From CALHVX01 sp964640725 (lineage in GTDB: Bacteria; Pseudomonadota; Gammaproteobacteria; Pseudomonadales; Azotimanducaceae): DNA of 64,000 nt. The stretch lies in assembly GCA_964640725.1 (NCBI GenBank), contig CAZXIJ010000003.1, positions 1 to 64,000 on the forward strand, read 5' to 3'. Both the position numbers and the translations under genes were made by a program. Positions 34,009-42,608 of the stretch are shown one piece after another. Below the pieces are notes generated by a model that was given only the letters and a program-made list of their open reading frames with translations, was not told the origin of the DNA and did no database searches. The first letter of the stretch is position 1. Every line of letters starts with the position of its first letter.

Positions 34009-35882
34009 ATCTTGATCGACTCCAGCTTGCGGCCGCCATACATGAGATTGACGATGGCCCGGGTGCCGAGAATCGCGGTGAACATGGAGGTCACGATGCC
34101 CACGGCCAGAGTGACGGCAAAACCGCGCACCGGGCCGCTGCCCACCGAGAACAGAATGATCGCCACGAAGAAGGTGGTGATGTTGGCATCGAGAATGGTC
34201 ACAAAGGCGCGGTCAAAGCCGGCCTGAATGGCCTGCTGCGGCTGGCGTTCCTTGAGCTCCTCGCGAATGCGGGAAAAGATCAGCACGTTGGCGTCCACCG
34301 CCATACCTACGGTCAGCACGATACCGGCAATGCCCGGCATGGTGAGGGTCGCGCCGAGCAGCGACATCACCGCCGTCATGAGGACCAGGTTCACCGCCAG
34401 GGCGATGTTCGCCGCCAGCCCGAAACCGCGGTAGTAGAACAGCATGAAGATCATGACCAGCACAAAACCAACCTGCACGGCCAGAGAGCCCTGGCGAATG
34501 TTGGCCTCCCCCAGGCTCGCGCCCACGGTGCGCTCTTCGACAATGTACATGGGTGCCGCCAGGGCACCAGCCCGCAGCAGCAGCGCCAGGTCCCGGGCTT
34601 CGCCCAGGCCAAGCCCGGTAATGCGGAAATTGAAGCCCAGCGCCGACTGGATAGTGGCGACGTTGATGAGGCGCGCTTCTTCCCGGGTAAAGCGCTCGAT
34701 GACCTCTTCGCCGTCGCGCATGACCGTGCGCTGCCGGGGCTTTTGCTCCCGGAAGATAATGGCCATGGAGTTGCCGACGTTGTCCCGGGTGATCAGGTTC
34801 ATGCGGTTGCCGCCCTCGTTGTCGAGGGTGATGCTGACCTGCGGCTGCTGCGTCTCCGGGTCGAAGTTCTGCACCGCGTTGGTGACGTTGTTGCCGGTGA
34901 CGATGTTTTCGCGCATCAGCGTCACGGAGCGGCCTTCGTAGTCCCAGTTTTGCGTTGCCGCCGGCCGCGCATCGGGCCGGGCCACCAGGCGAAAATCGAG
35001 GTTCGCAAACTTGTTGATGATGCCCTTGGCACGCACCGGGTCCTGGATACCGGGCAGATCGAGCACAATGCGCTCGCGCCCCAGGCGCTGCACCAGCGGC
35101 TCGGACACGCCCAGCTCGTTCACCCGATTGCGCAGGCTTTGCAGGTTCTGGCTGATGGCAAAGTCTTCCAGCTCGCGGCGCTTTTCTTCGATCAGAGCGA
35201 TACGCAGCCCCGGCTGGCCGTCGACCAGGCGCGGCTCGGCGGCATAGCCGTCAAAGTTCTCGGTAACGAGCGGCTGCGCCTGATCGCGCATGGCCTCGGT
35301 CCGGAAAGGCACCTCCAGCATCTGGCCCTTGACCCAGTTGCCGCCCACGTAGCGCAGGCTGTTCTCCCGAAACAGGTCCTTCAGGGAGTCTTCGACGCTG
35401 TCGAGCCGGTCACCCAGGAACTTGTCCATATCGACCTGCAGCAGGAAGTGCACGCCGCCCGAGAGGTCCAGGCCCAGAGACATGGGCTTGCCGCCGATGT
35501 CGGCCAGCCAGGCCGGTGTCGTTGAGGCGCGGTTGAGCGCGACGGTAATCGGTTCCTCGCGGTCGCTGTTGAGCGCAAGGTCAACGGCCGCCCGGGCGGG
35601 CAGCTGATCAGCGTCGCTGTTGAAGCGGATCAGCGCCGAGCCGCCGTCCAGCAGCTCCGAGGCCTTGATGGCGATACCGGCTTCCTGCAGCGCCGTCTCC
35701 GCCCGTGCCAGCAGCGCCGCATCGGCGACCTGCTCCGTACCGGCCGGGCGCAGCTGGATCGCCGGGTCCGGCTGGAACAGGTTGGGCGCGGCGTACACCA
35801 GGCCGAGACCGACCACGAACGCGATCAGCAGGTAACGGGTGATCGAAAAAGTATTTGGGGGCCGGGCAGGCCCCTGGGACAT
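34005..35882 (-). CDS. secD: Protein translocase subunit SecD
   Basis: Partner of SecF with six membrane segments and a large periplasmic domain. Blocks GLDLSGGVHFLLQVDMD, LVQRLGRERIVLDLPGIQDP and TVGMAVDANVLIFSRIREE are family landmarks. I chose ATG 35882 (MSQGPARPPNTFSITRY, 625 residues); a GTG at 35924, directly after the yajC stop, would add 14 residues and cannot be excluded. Located between yajC and secF. Confidence 0.96.
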   Translation of the reverse strand: MSQGPARPPNTFSITRYLLIAFVVGLGLVYAAPNLFQPDPAIQLRPAGTEQVADAALLARAETALQEAGIAIKASELLDGGSALIRFNSDADQLPARAAVDLALNSDREEPITVALNRASTTPAWLADIGGKPMSLGLDLSGGVHFLLQVDMDKFLGDRLDSVEDSLKDLFRENSLRYVGGNWVKGQMLEVPFRTEAMRDQAQPLVTENFDGYAAEPRLVDGQPGLRIALIEEKRRELEDFAISQNLQSLRNRVNELGVSEPLVQRLGRERIVLDLPGIQDPVRAKGIINKFANLDFRLVARPDARPAATQNWDYEGRSVTLMRENIVTGNNVTNAVQNFDPETQQPQVSITLDNEGGNRMNLITRDNVGNSMAIIFREQKPRQRTVMRDGEEVIERFTREEARLINVATIQSALGFNFRITGLGLGEARDLALLLRAGALAAPMYIVEERTVGASLGEANIRQGSLAVQVGFVLVMIFMLFYYRGFGLAANIALAVNLVLMTAVMSLLGATLTMPGIAGIVLTVGMAVDANVLIFSRIREELKERQPQQAIQAGFDRAFVTILDANITTFFVAIILFSVGSGPVRGFAVTLAVGIVTSMFTAILGTRAIVNLMYGGRKLESIKI

Positions 35883-35924
35883 GCCCAGCAGGCCTTCACC
35901 CACCAGGCGCGGCTCGCGGGCCAC

Positions 35925-36281
35925 TTAACTGTTGTCCAGGGTCTTCAGCGTGCCCTTGGGCAGGGTCGCGCCAATGGCCGACTTCTGCAGGCGAATCTCG
36001 ACATTCTCGGCCAGCTTGAGCTTCACGAAGTCATCTTCGACCTTGGTAATGGTGCCGACGATGCCGCCCGCGCTCACGACTTCGTCGCCCTTGCCCAGCG
36101 CGCCCATGAGCGACGCGTGCTCTTTGCGGCGCTTGCTCTGCGGCCGCCAGATCAGCAGGTAAAAGAAGAGGATCAGAACCGCGATCATGATCAGGTTGAT
36201 CAGCCCGGCGTTCGCCGGCGGCGCAGCGCCCGCAGATGCATGGGCGACGCTAAAAAAGCTAAGGTTTTCAAAGAGATTCAT
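35925..36281 (-). CDS. yajC: Sec translocase accessory protein YajC
   Basis: Small single-pass membrane protein that copurifies with SecDF. The 118 residues have a membrane segment at about 27-43 (LINLIMIAVLILFFYLLIW) and a cytoplasmic beta domain with VSAGGIVGTITKVEDDFVKLKL. Its start overlaps the tgt stop by 4 bases; this is the usual tgt-yajC-secD-secF order. Confidence 0.96.
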   Translation of the reverse strand: MNLFENLSFFSVAHASAGAAPPANAGLINLIMIAVLILFFYLLIWRPQSKRRKEHASLMGALGKGDEVVSAGGIVGTITKVEDDFVKLKLAENVEIRLQKSAIGATLPKGTLKTLDNS

Positions 36282-37411
36282 GCGGTTTCTGCCCAGCGTT
36301 CATGGAGGGTGGCGGAAAGGGAGCGAAATGTACCCGTTTCTATAGAGGCCCGCAAACGAGCCATCAGGTGATGGTAGTAGTGCAGGTTGTGCTGCGTCAT
36401 CAGCATCGCCCCGAGCATTTCGTTGCAGCGATCCAGATGATGCAGGTAGGCGCGGCTGAAGTGCTCGCAGGTGTAGCAGCTGCAGTCCGCATCCAGCGGC
36501 TCGTCGGCATGCCGGTGCCGGGCGTTGCGAATCTTGATGGTGCCCCGCTCCGTAAAGGCGTAGCCGTTACGGCCGTTGCGGGTGGGCATGACGCAGTCAA
36601 ACATATCGACGCCCTGGCTGACCCCGTAGACCAGGTCCTGCGGTGTGCCAACGCCCATGAGGTAGCGCGGGCGATCCTGGGGCATGGCTGGCGTGATCGC
36701 GGCGAGGGTCTCGTTCATTTCGTCCTTGGGCTCGCCCACGGACAGCCCGCCGATCGCGTAGCCGTCAAACCCGAGATCCGTGAGCGCTTCCAGGGACGCC
36801 GCCCGCAGTCCCGCAAACATCCCCCCCTGCACGATGCCGAACAGCAACCGGTGCTCGCTGTTGGCGCCGTCGCCGCGCGCCAGCAGCTCCTGGTGTGCCG
36901 TGCGGGAGCGGGCAGCCCAGCGCATGGACAGCGCCATGGAGTCCGCCGCTTCCTGTTCCGTGGCCGGGTACGGCGTGCACTCGTCGAAGGCCATGACGAT
37001 GTCCGTGCCCAGGTTGTGCTGCACGGCCATGGAGCGCTCCGGCGTCAGCTCTACCCGGTCGCCGTTGACCGGCGATTTGAAGATGACGCCCTGCTCGCTG
37101 ATCTTGCGCAACGCCCCGAGGCTGAAAACCTGAAAGCCGCCGCTGTCCGTCAGGATCGGACCATCCCAGCCCATGTAGCGATGCAGGCCGCCGAATTCCC
37201 GGAGCATCGTATCGCCCGGACGCAACATCAGATGAAAGGTGTTGCCCAGCAAAATCTGGGTGCCGACCGTTTTCAGATCCGCCGGCGTCATGGCCTTGAC
37301 CGTGCCGTAGGTGCCGCAGGGCATGAAGACCGGCGTCTCGATGGCGCCGTGCGCGGTCTGCAGGCGACCGCGCCGAGCAGCGCCGTCCTGGGTCAGCCGC
37401 TCAAAGCTCAT
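36278..37411 (-). CDS. tgt: Queuine tRNA-ribosyltransferase (tRNA-guanine transglycosylase)
   Basis: Exchanges guanine 34 for preQ1 in GUN-anticodon tRNAs. The 377 residues have the catalytic Asp region (ILTDSGGFQVFSLG), the second Asp in GVDMFDCVMPTRNGRNG, and the zinc site CSCYTCEHF with a downstream His. Start ATG 37411 (MSFERLTQDGAARRGRL) aligns with E. coli Tgt; a start at 37435 would add 8 residues and a longer overlap with queA. Works with QueA encoded upstream. Confidence 0.97.
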   Translation of the reverse strand: MSFERLTQDGAARRGRLQTAHGAIETPVFMPCGTYGTVKAMTPADLKTVGTQILLGNTFHLMLRPGDTMLREFGGLHRYMGWDGPILTDSGGFQVFSLGALRKISEQGVIFKSPVNGDRVELTPERSMAVQHNLGTDIVMAFDECTPYPATEQEAADSMALSMRWAARSRTAHQELLARGDGANSEHRLLFGIVQGGMFAGLRAASLEALTDLGFDGYAIGGLSVGEPKDEMNETLAAITPAMPQDRPRYLMGVGTPQDLVYGVSQGVDMFDCVMPTRNGRNGYAFTERGTIKIRNARHRHADEPLDADCSCYTCEHFSRAYLHHLDRCNEMLGAMLMTQHNLHYYHHLMARLRASIETGTFRSLSATLHERWAETA

Positions 37412-38447
37412 TGTTGCGCTCGACAAACATGGCATCCCCGTAGGAAAAGAAACGATAGCCTGCCGCCACCGCGTGGCGATAGGCCGCCAGCGTCTGGGCC
37501 GTGCCCGCGAAGGCGCAAACCAGCATCAGCAGCGTGGACTGCGGCAGGTGAAAGTTCGTGATCAGCGCATCGACCACCCGATAGCGAAACCCGGGGCGGA
37601 TAAAGAGTGCCGTCTCGCCCTCTCCGACCGTGACGGCGCCGTCCTCGCGCGCCGCGCTCTCGAGGGTCCGCACCACCGTGGTACCGACGGCCACGACCCG
37701 ACCGCCCCTGGCGCGAGCGCGGGCAATCGCCTCGGCCGCCTCCGCCCCCACCCGGTAGCGCTCCGAATGCATCTGGTGCGCGTCGATGTCGCCGCGAATG
37801 GGCGAGAAGGTGCCGGCGCCGACGTGCAGCGTGACCCGGGCCTGCTCAACGCCCTGCGCCGCCAGCCGGTCGAGCAAGCCCTGATCGAAGTGCAGGCCAG
37901 CGGTCGGCGCAGCCACCGCCCCGGCCTCGGGGCCGGCGTAGACCGTCTGGTAGCTGCGCTCGTCATCGAGCACCGGCGCCCGTTCGATGTAGGGCGGCAA
38001 AGGCACCTGGCCGTGGGCCTCAAACCAGTCCAGGGCCGGCGTCGGCGTGCGCAGCTCGTAGAAAGGTCCTTCCCGGCCGAGCACCGTCATGGCCTGATCG
38101 CCGCACAGCAAAGTCCGCCCGGGCTTCAGGGGCTTGCTGACCCGGACCTGGGCCAGTACCCGGTCTGTGTCGAGCACGCGCTCGAGCAGGATCTCAGCCT
38201 GGCCGCCCGTGTCTTTCCGGGCGCGGATCCGCGCCTTGATCACCCGGGTGTCGTTGAGCACCAGCAGATCGCCGGGCTTCAGGACCGTCGCGATCTGGTC
38301 AAAGTGCTGATCGCGCAGCGAGTCGGCCAGCAGCAGCCGGCTGGCAGTGCGATCGGGCAACGGCTGCTGGGCGATCTGGCTGGCCGGCAGTTCGTAGTCG
38401 AACTCGGCGAGCGCGCCGGGGGCGGGATTTTCGGAAACTGGGGGCAT
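37401..38447 (-). CDS. queA: S-adenosylmethionine:tRNA ribosyltransferase-isomerase
   Basis: Builds epoxyqueuosine on tRNA-bound preQ1. The 348-residue protein has the family blocks FDYELPASQIAQQPL, LLVLNDTRVIKARI, TAGLHFDQGLLDRL and the C-terminal NFHLPQSTLLMLVCAFAG. It precedes tgt with an 11-base overlap, the standard queA-tgt operon. The tRNA-Leu gene lies 117 bases upstream on the other strand. Confidence 0.97.
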   Translation of the reverse strand: MPPVSENPAPGALAEFDYELPASQIAQQPLPDRTASRLLLADSLRDQHFDQIATVLKPGDLLVLNDTRVIKARIRARKDTGGQAEILLERVLDTDRVLAQVRVSKPLKPGRTLLCGDQAMTVLGREGPFYELRTPTPALDWFEAHGQVPLPPYIERAPVLDDERSYQTVYAGPEAGAVAAPTAGLHFDQGLLDRLAAQGVEQARVTLHVGAGTFSPIRGDIDAHQMHSERYRVGAEAAEAIARARARGGRVVAVGTTVVRTLESAAREDGAVTVGEGETALFIRPGFRYRVVDALITNFHLPQSTLLMLVCAFAGTAQTLAAYRHAVAAGYRFFSYGDAMFVERNNEL

Positions 38448-38564
38448 TGGCTTGACGGACCAACCGGTGAATGGGGCGCAGCAGTGCGGCGGGCGCGGAG
38501 TCTAGCAGTTCGCGGTTCCAAGTTGGCAGCACATTGGGCAGAATCGCGCCTGCGCAAGCCCGCA

Positions 38565-38651
38565 GCCTGGGTGGCGAAATTGGTAGACGCGCCAGACTCA
38601 AACTCTGGTTCCTTCACGGGAGTGTCGGTTCGATCCCGACCCCAGGTACCA
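38565..38651 (+). tRNA. tRNA-Leu, anticodon CAA
   Basis: An 87-base class II tRNA. Acceptor GCCTGGG pairs with CCCAGGT (one G-U), followed by discriminator A and encoded CCA. The anticodon stem CCAGA/TCTGG holds the loop CTCAAAC, giving CAA. A long variable arm (TTCCTTCACGGGA region) and GTTCGATCC T-loop complete the structure. It lies between divergent queA and the convergent rimK-like gene, which ends 11 bases away. Confidence 0.96.
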
Positions 38652-38661
38652 CGGCTTGCAA

Positions 38662-39870
38662 TCAGCTCCCGGCGTCCCCTTCGCCCAACGCCCCTTCCGG
38701 CAGATCCTTGATCTTCGGATTTCTCCGGCGCCGGGTGCGAGCCGGCACCATCTCCCGCATGGACTCCAGCTTGCCGAAGCACAGCAGCTTGTCTTCGGGC
38801 TCGAGGGTACGGGAGCCCTTGGGATTCGGGATGACCTTGCTGCCCCGATAAAGCGTCAGCACGTTCACGTCCTTCTCCATCAGGTCGACTTCGTTGATGG
38901 TCTTGCCGACAAAGTTTGAGCCTTCGGGAATGTAGATCTCGCCCACGCCGTAGCCGCGAGACACCGTCAGGCGCTGGCGGATATCGATTTCCGGAAAGTC
39001 CACCTGGGCGGCGATGTAGTCAACGATCGCGCCGGCAACATCGAGCTGGGTGCACGACTCAATGCCTTCCAGCCCCGGAGACGAGTTGACCTCCATGATC
39101 TGCGGGCCGGTGGCGCTCTCGAGCATGTCAACGCCGGCCACGCGCAAACCGAGAATCTGCGCTGACTTGACCGCGGCCTGCTCAAACTCCGCGTCGAGCT
39201 CGACCGGCTCGGCCACTCCGCCGCGATGCACGTTGCTGCGAAACTCCTGGCCCTGCGCCACCCGGCGCATGGCTGCCACCACGTGATCGCCCACCACCAG
39301 CGCTCGCACATCCTTGCCCCGGCTCTCGGCAACGAACTTCTGAATGAGTACGTTTTGCTTCTGGCTCTGCAGCAGTTCGATGATCGATTCCGCTGCCTTG
39401 ACCGTCTCTGCCAGCAGCACGCCAATGCCCTGGGTACCTTCGATCAGCTTAATGATGACGGGCGCCCCGCCGACCCGCTCGATGGCCGGCAACACGTCCT
39501 TCTTGTCGCGCACAAAGGTGGTTTCGGGAATGCCGATGCCGTGGCGACTCAGGATCTGCAGGCTGCGGAGCTTGTCCCGGGAGTTGGCGATGCCGTGCGC
39601 GGTGTTGGCGCAGAACACGTCCATCTCCTGAAACTGCCGCACGACTGCCGTGCCGTAGTAGGTAATGGACGCGCCGATGCGCGGCAGCACGGCGTCGTAG
39701 TCCGACAGCTGCTTTTGCCGGAAGTACAGGTCCGGCGCTCCTGCTTTCAGGTCAATGGCGAACTTGAGCGTATCGAGCACTTTGGCATCGATGCCCCGCG
39801 CAAGCGCTGCCTCCTTGAGGCGGCGGGTGCTGTAGGCCCGAACCGAGCGCGACAGTATGGCTAGCTTCAT
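38662..39870 (-). CDS. rimK: RimK-type ATP-grasp glutamate ligase with C-terminal TrkA-C (RCK_C) domain
   Basis: Ligase of the family that adds glutamates to the C-terminus of ribosomal protein S6 (or related acceptors). Residues 1-290 are a complete RimK: N-terminal domain, ATP-grasp with KLIEGTQGIGV (141-151), the FVAESRGKDVRALVVGD block and Mg-binding MEVNSSPGLEGIE (Glu260, Asn262). Residues about 305-375 form an added domain with the TrkA-C pattern (IYIPEGSNFVGKTINEVDL, RTLEPEDKLLCFG), followed by a basic tail. E. coli RimK is only 300 residues and lacks this. It is the last gene of a probable operon with a CpcT-like protein, a RimB-type protease and an MFS carrier. Confidence 0.92.
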   Translation of the reverse strand: MKLAILSRSVRAYSTRRLKEAALARGIDAKVLDTLKFAIDLKAGAPDLYFRQKQLSDYDAVLPRIGASITYYGTAVVRQFQEMDVFCANTAHGIANSRDKLRSLQILSRHGIGIPETTFVRDKKDVLPAIERVGGAPVIIKLIEGTQGIGVLLAETVKAAESIIELLQSQKQNVLIQKFVAESRGKDVRALVVGDHVVAAMRRVAQGQEFRSNVHRGGVAEPVELDAEFEQAAVKSAQILGLRVAGVDMLESATGPQIMEVNSSPGLEGIESCTQLDVAGAIVDYIAAQVDFPEIDIRQRLTVSRGYGVGEIYIPEGSNFVGKTINEVDLMEKDVNVLTLYRGSKVIPNPKGSRTLEPEDKLLCFGKLESMREMVPARTRRRRNPKIKDLPEGALGEGDAGS

Positions 39871-39922
39871 CGGTCACTGCATCCCTGAGTTGGTGGGCCG
39901 GAGATCCGGCAGGTCAAACCGC

Positions 39923-40819
39923 TCACATGGACGGTGTCGCGTCCGCGTTCGACTCCATGAAACACAGCGTCAGCAGCCATTTCAGGTTGATGCCCAGGCG
40001 CCGGACGCCCGGTTCCGTAAAGGCGTAGCCATGTTCCTTCATGCCCCCGCCCGGCAGCCGTTCGTTCACGTACACCACCAGCGAATTGCGGGTAAAGATG
40101 CCCTCGGCATTGTTCATGGGCCAGTCAACGAGGAACATCGAAATGCCGATCTCCCGGGGGGTTTCTTCCCGGGTCGTGAACCAGGCTTCGCCGCCCTGAT
40201 CGTGCAGCGCCAGGGGCTCGTAACGCTCAAAGGGCGTCGCCCGGCCGCCACCCACGCCAGGAATATCGGCATAGCAGGTGAAGGGCCGGGAGCGATGAAA
40301 ACGGTAGGCGTTGGTCCTGGCCAGCGCTTCGGCGCGCGTCGGGTAAATCCACAGCTCCGGATCGCTGACCACAAAGCCGCCGGGCAGGGCCTTGGGGCAG
40401 CGCTGCAGCGGCGTCGCACGCATCTGTGCGGCCTCGCGCTGCCAGCGATAGTCACAGGCAGCGCCGTTATCGTTCGTCACGGTCATCAGGACCTGCTCGC
40501 CATCCTGGGACAGGGCCGCCTCGTAGCCGGTGCTCTCGCCGTCCGGAGGGCCAACGGCCATCGTAAACTGATGGGTGCCGGCCTGACGCGCGATGGTCAG
40601 GTCGCGCCGTTCGTGCCGGGCCTTCTCGGGATCCTTGAGCCGCCGCTCGAAGTACGCCTGGTTGGCGTTCGCGTAGTGCCCGGCAAGCATCTGAGCGATC
40701 ACTTCCAGATCCCGCTCTGCACGCGTCCGGTCCGGGCCGTCTTCCTCTGCAGCAACAGCCCCGCTGGCCAGCATCAGGCCAACCAGTAAACGCGCCGCAG
40801 CGCCAGCAACAGTCTTCAT
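39923..40819 (-). CDS. Secreted protein, weakly CpcT/CpeT-like
   Basis: A 298-residue exported protein with a signal peptide (residues 1-24, ending AVAA). ATG 40819 was chosen because it gives the signal peptide; the earlier start only reads through rimB. The mature part begins DLEVIAQMLAGHYANANQAYFE and contains CDYRW, RCPKALPGGFVVSDPELWIYP and an RFHRSRPFTCYAD block, an arrangement reminiscent of the CpcT/CpeT chromophore-lyase fold (a lipocalin-like barrel) found also in non-photosynthetic bacteria. That assignment is a guess by eye. It sits 4 bases after rimB and 52 bases before rimK, so it is probably cotranscribed with them. Function unknown. Confidence 0.75.
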   Translation of the reverse strand: MKTVAGAAARLLVGLMLASGAVAAEEDGPDRTRAERDLEVIAQMLAGHYANANQAYFERRLKDPEKARHERRDLTIARQAGTHQFTMAVGPPDGESTGYEAALSQDGEQVLMTVTNDNGAACDYRWQREAAQMRATPLQRCPKALPGGFVVSDPELWIYPTRAEALARTNAYRFHRSRPFTCYADIPGVGGGRATPFERYEPLALHDQGGEAWFTTREETPREIGISMFLVDWPMNNAEGIFTRNSLVVYVNERLPGGGMKEHGYAFTEPGVRRLGINLKWLLTLCFMESNADATPSM

Positions 40820-40823
40820 AGCT

Positions 40824-41306
40824 TTACCTTTTCTGCTTGCGCAAGTTGCGCATCCGCGGCGCGTCCCCTTCCGGACGTCCCTGAACAAAAGACCCGCTGA
40901 CGTCGACGAGAAAGCGCCGGCGCAGGGCCGTGCGACCAAGCAGCATGCGGTAGCCCATTTGCCGACGATCTGCCAGGGACAGCTGCGCCGTAAATGCATG
41001 AGAACCGATGACGAAGGTCGTCTCGATAAAATACCGGGTGCGCGCCTGCCCGCCGGAGTTTCGGACCGGTCGCTGATCGGACACTGCCGCATGGCACTCC
41101 AGGGACCGTTGCGAGTCCTGCCGACGGGGATGGACCACGAACCGCACCCAGGGCGCCCCGCCCTTGAGGTACGGCTCGATCTGAGCGGCGTGAATCGCGC
41201 TGGTCCGGGCGCCGGTGTCGGTCTTGGCGCTGATTGCAGCCACGCCCAGCTCGGGCAAGCCGATCCGCTCGCGCCAGCCGACGATCGGCGCAGGCTGCGG
41301 GCTCAC
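40824..41306 (-). CDS. rimB: RimB-type retropepsin-like aspartic protease
   Basis: A 160-residue protein of the family labelled 'ATP-dependent zinc protease' or 'RimK/LysX-associated' (PF05618). It shows VGWRERIGLPELG at the start and the aspartic-protease motif DTGARTSAIHA (Asp30), with LLGRTALRRRFLVDVSGSF near the end, the second half of the retropepsin fold. In Pseudomonas a homologue is encoded with RimK and affects its activity. Its first codon overlaps the MFS gene end by 4 bases, so it is translationally coupled to that gene. Co-occurrence with rimK here supports a shared role. Confidence 0.88.
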   Translation of the reverse strand: MSPQPAPIVGWRERIGLPELGVAAISAKTDTGARTSAIHAAQIEPYLKGGAPWVRFVVHPRRQDSQRSLECHAAVSDQRPVRNSGGQARTRYFIETTFVIGSHAFTAQLSLADRRQMGYRMLLGRTALRRRFLVDVSGSFVQGRPEGDAPRMRNLRKQKR

Positions 41307-42574
41307 GACGTCGACCGGGCTCCGGCGAGGGCTTCGCCGGTCGTTGTCTCTGCGCTGGGCGTCTGATCATCGCGAGGATCCAGCGCTGCTGCGGCCTGAG
41401 TCGTCTTCGGAATCGGCTGAAAGGGTTCGCGGTAGGCCATGGCAGCATCGTGCAGGCAAAGCTGCAGCGTTGTCCACAGCGCGGCCAGGCTGTACCCCAC
41501 GGCCAGAAGCGCAAACATCGCCTGCGGGACCTCGAAGGTGCTCAGCGCCGCGTAGAGCAGCGGCCCGCAGATCGATCCGCAGCCGTTGGCAACCAGCATG
41601 GCACTGGCGATCTGCAGGAAGCGGCCGTCGGCGTTGTCGTTGGCCTGGGCCACGGCGACCGCGTACATGGGCATGGCCGTGCCGCCCAGCACAAAAGCCA
41701 GGAACCGCATGTTCCAAAGTGTTGGCGGCAGCAGGAACATCCAGGCCAGCGACGCGATCAGCCCGAGCAGCGCCAGGGACAGCAGCATCCAGCGACGATC
41801 AAAACGATCGGACAGGCGCCCCACCGGCAACTGCGCGACCAGGCCGCCGAGCAACATCCAAAGCAGAAACCCCGCCCCCGCCGAGTTGTCCCCAAAGGCC
41901 TGCGCGAGGGTAATCGCCCCGGCGCTCCAGAGCGTGCCCATCACCAGCCCGGAAAACCCCGCACACAGGAACCCCGCCTGGGAGGCGCGGTAGGCAAAGC
42001 CGAGATCCATCTGCACCTGCTGCGGCGGCGTCGGCAGCGGCGCCTGGGTCAGCGCCACGGGCACAATGGCCAGGGCCATCAGGATGGCAATGAGCACCAG
42101 CATGGGCACGGTGCTCCCCTGCTGCAGCAGCAGCTGAGCGATCATGAGCGCAGCGATGCACAGGAAGCTGTACAGCGATACCACCGCACCGCGCCGACCA
42201 TCCGGCGCACGCTCGTTCAGCCAGCTCTCGATAATCAGATAGGCGCCGGCCATCGCGATGCCCGTCAAAACTCGCAGCGCAATCCACAGCGGCAGCAAGG
42301 ACCAGATCGAGATACAGAGCACTGCAACGATCAGCAAAGCGATGCAGCTGGTAAAGACTCGCACGTGGCCGACATTGCGCACCAGGACTGGCATGCCGAT
42401 GCAGCCGCCGATAAAGCCGAGAAAGTAGCCGGCGCCGAGCAGGCTGATCTGGCTGTTGCTCCAGCCCGCATCGGCGCCGGCGAAGGGAATCACCGTCTGC
42501 TGCAGCCCGTGCCCGAGCAACAGAATCGTCACAGAAAGAAACAGGCTGTTGAGGCTGCTTAGGGGCGATACCAT
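41303..42574 (-). CDS. Major facilitator superfamily transporter (YcaD-like)
   Basis: Inner-membrane carrier of 423 residues with 12 hydrophobic segments and the MFS motif between TM2-3 replaced by GMPVLVRNVGHVRVF, plus the second-half loop GRLSDRFDRRWMLL. The C-terminal about 50 residues are cytoplasmic and Pro/Thr/Ala-rich. It is the first gene of the MFS-rimB-CpcT-like-rimK unit and is divergent from the M14 hydrolase with only 34 bases between starts. Substrate unknown; the neighbourhood might suggest an amino acid or peptide product, but the sequence does not show that. Confidence 0.88.
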   Translation of the reverse strand: MVSPLSSLNSLFLSVTILLLGHGLQQTVIPFAGADAGWSNSQISLLGAGYFLGFIGGCIGMPVLVRNVGHVRVFTSCIALLIVAVLCISIWSLLPLWIALRVLTGIAMAGAYLIIESWLNERAPDGRRGAVVSLYSFLCIAALMIAQLLLQQGSTVPMLVLIAILMALAIVPVALTQAPLPTPPQQVQMDLGFAYRASQAGFLCAGFSGLVMGTLWSAGAITLAQAFGDNSAGAGFLLWMLLGGLVAQLPVGRLSDRFDRRWMLLSLALLGLIASLAWMFLLPPTLWNMRFLAFVLGGTAMPMYAVAVAQANDNADGRFLQIASAMLVANGCGSICGPLLYAALSTFEVPQAMFALLAVGYSLAALWTTLQLCLHDAAMAYREPFQPIPKTTQAAAALDPRDDQTPSAETTTGEALAGARSTS

Positions 42575-42608
42575 AGCGGGTTCAGCAAACGGTCAGGGCG
42601 GCGCAATT

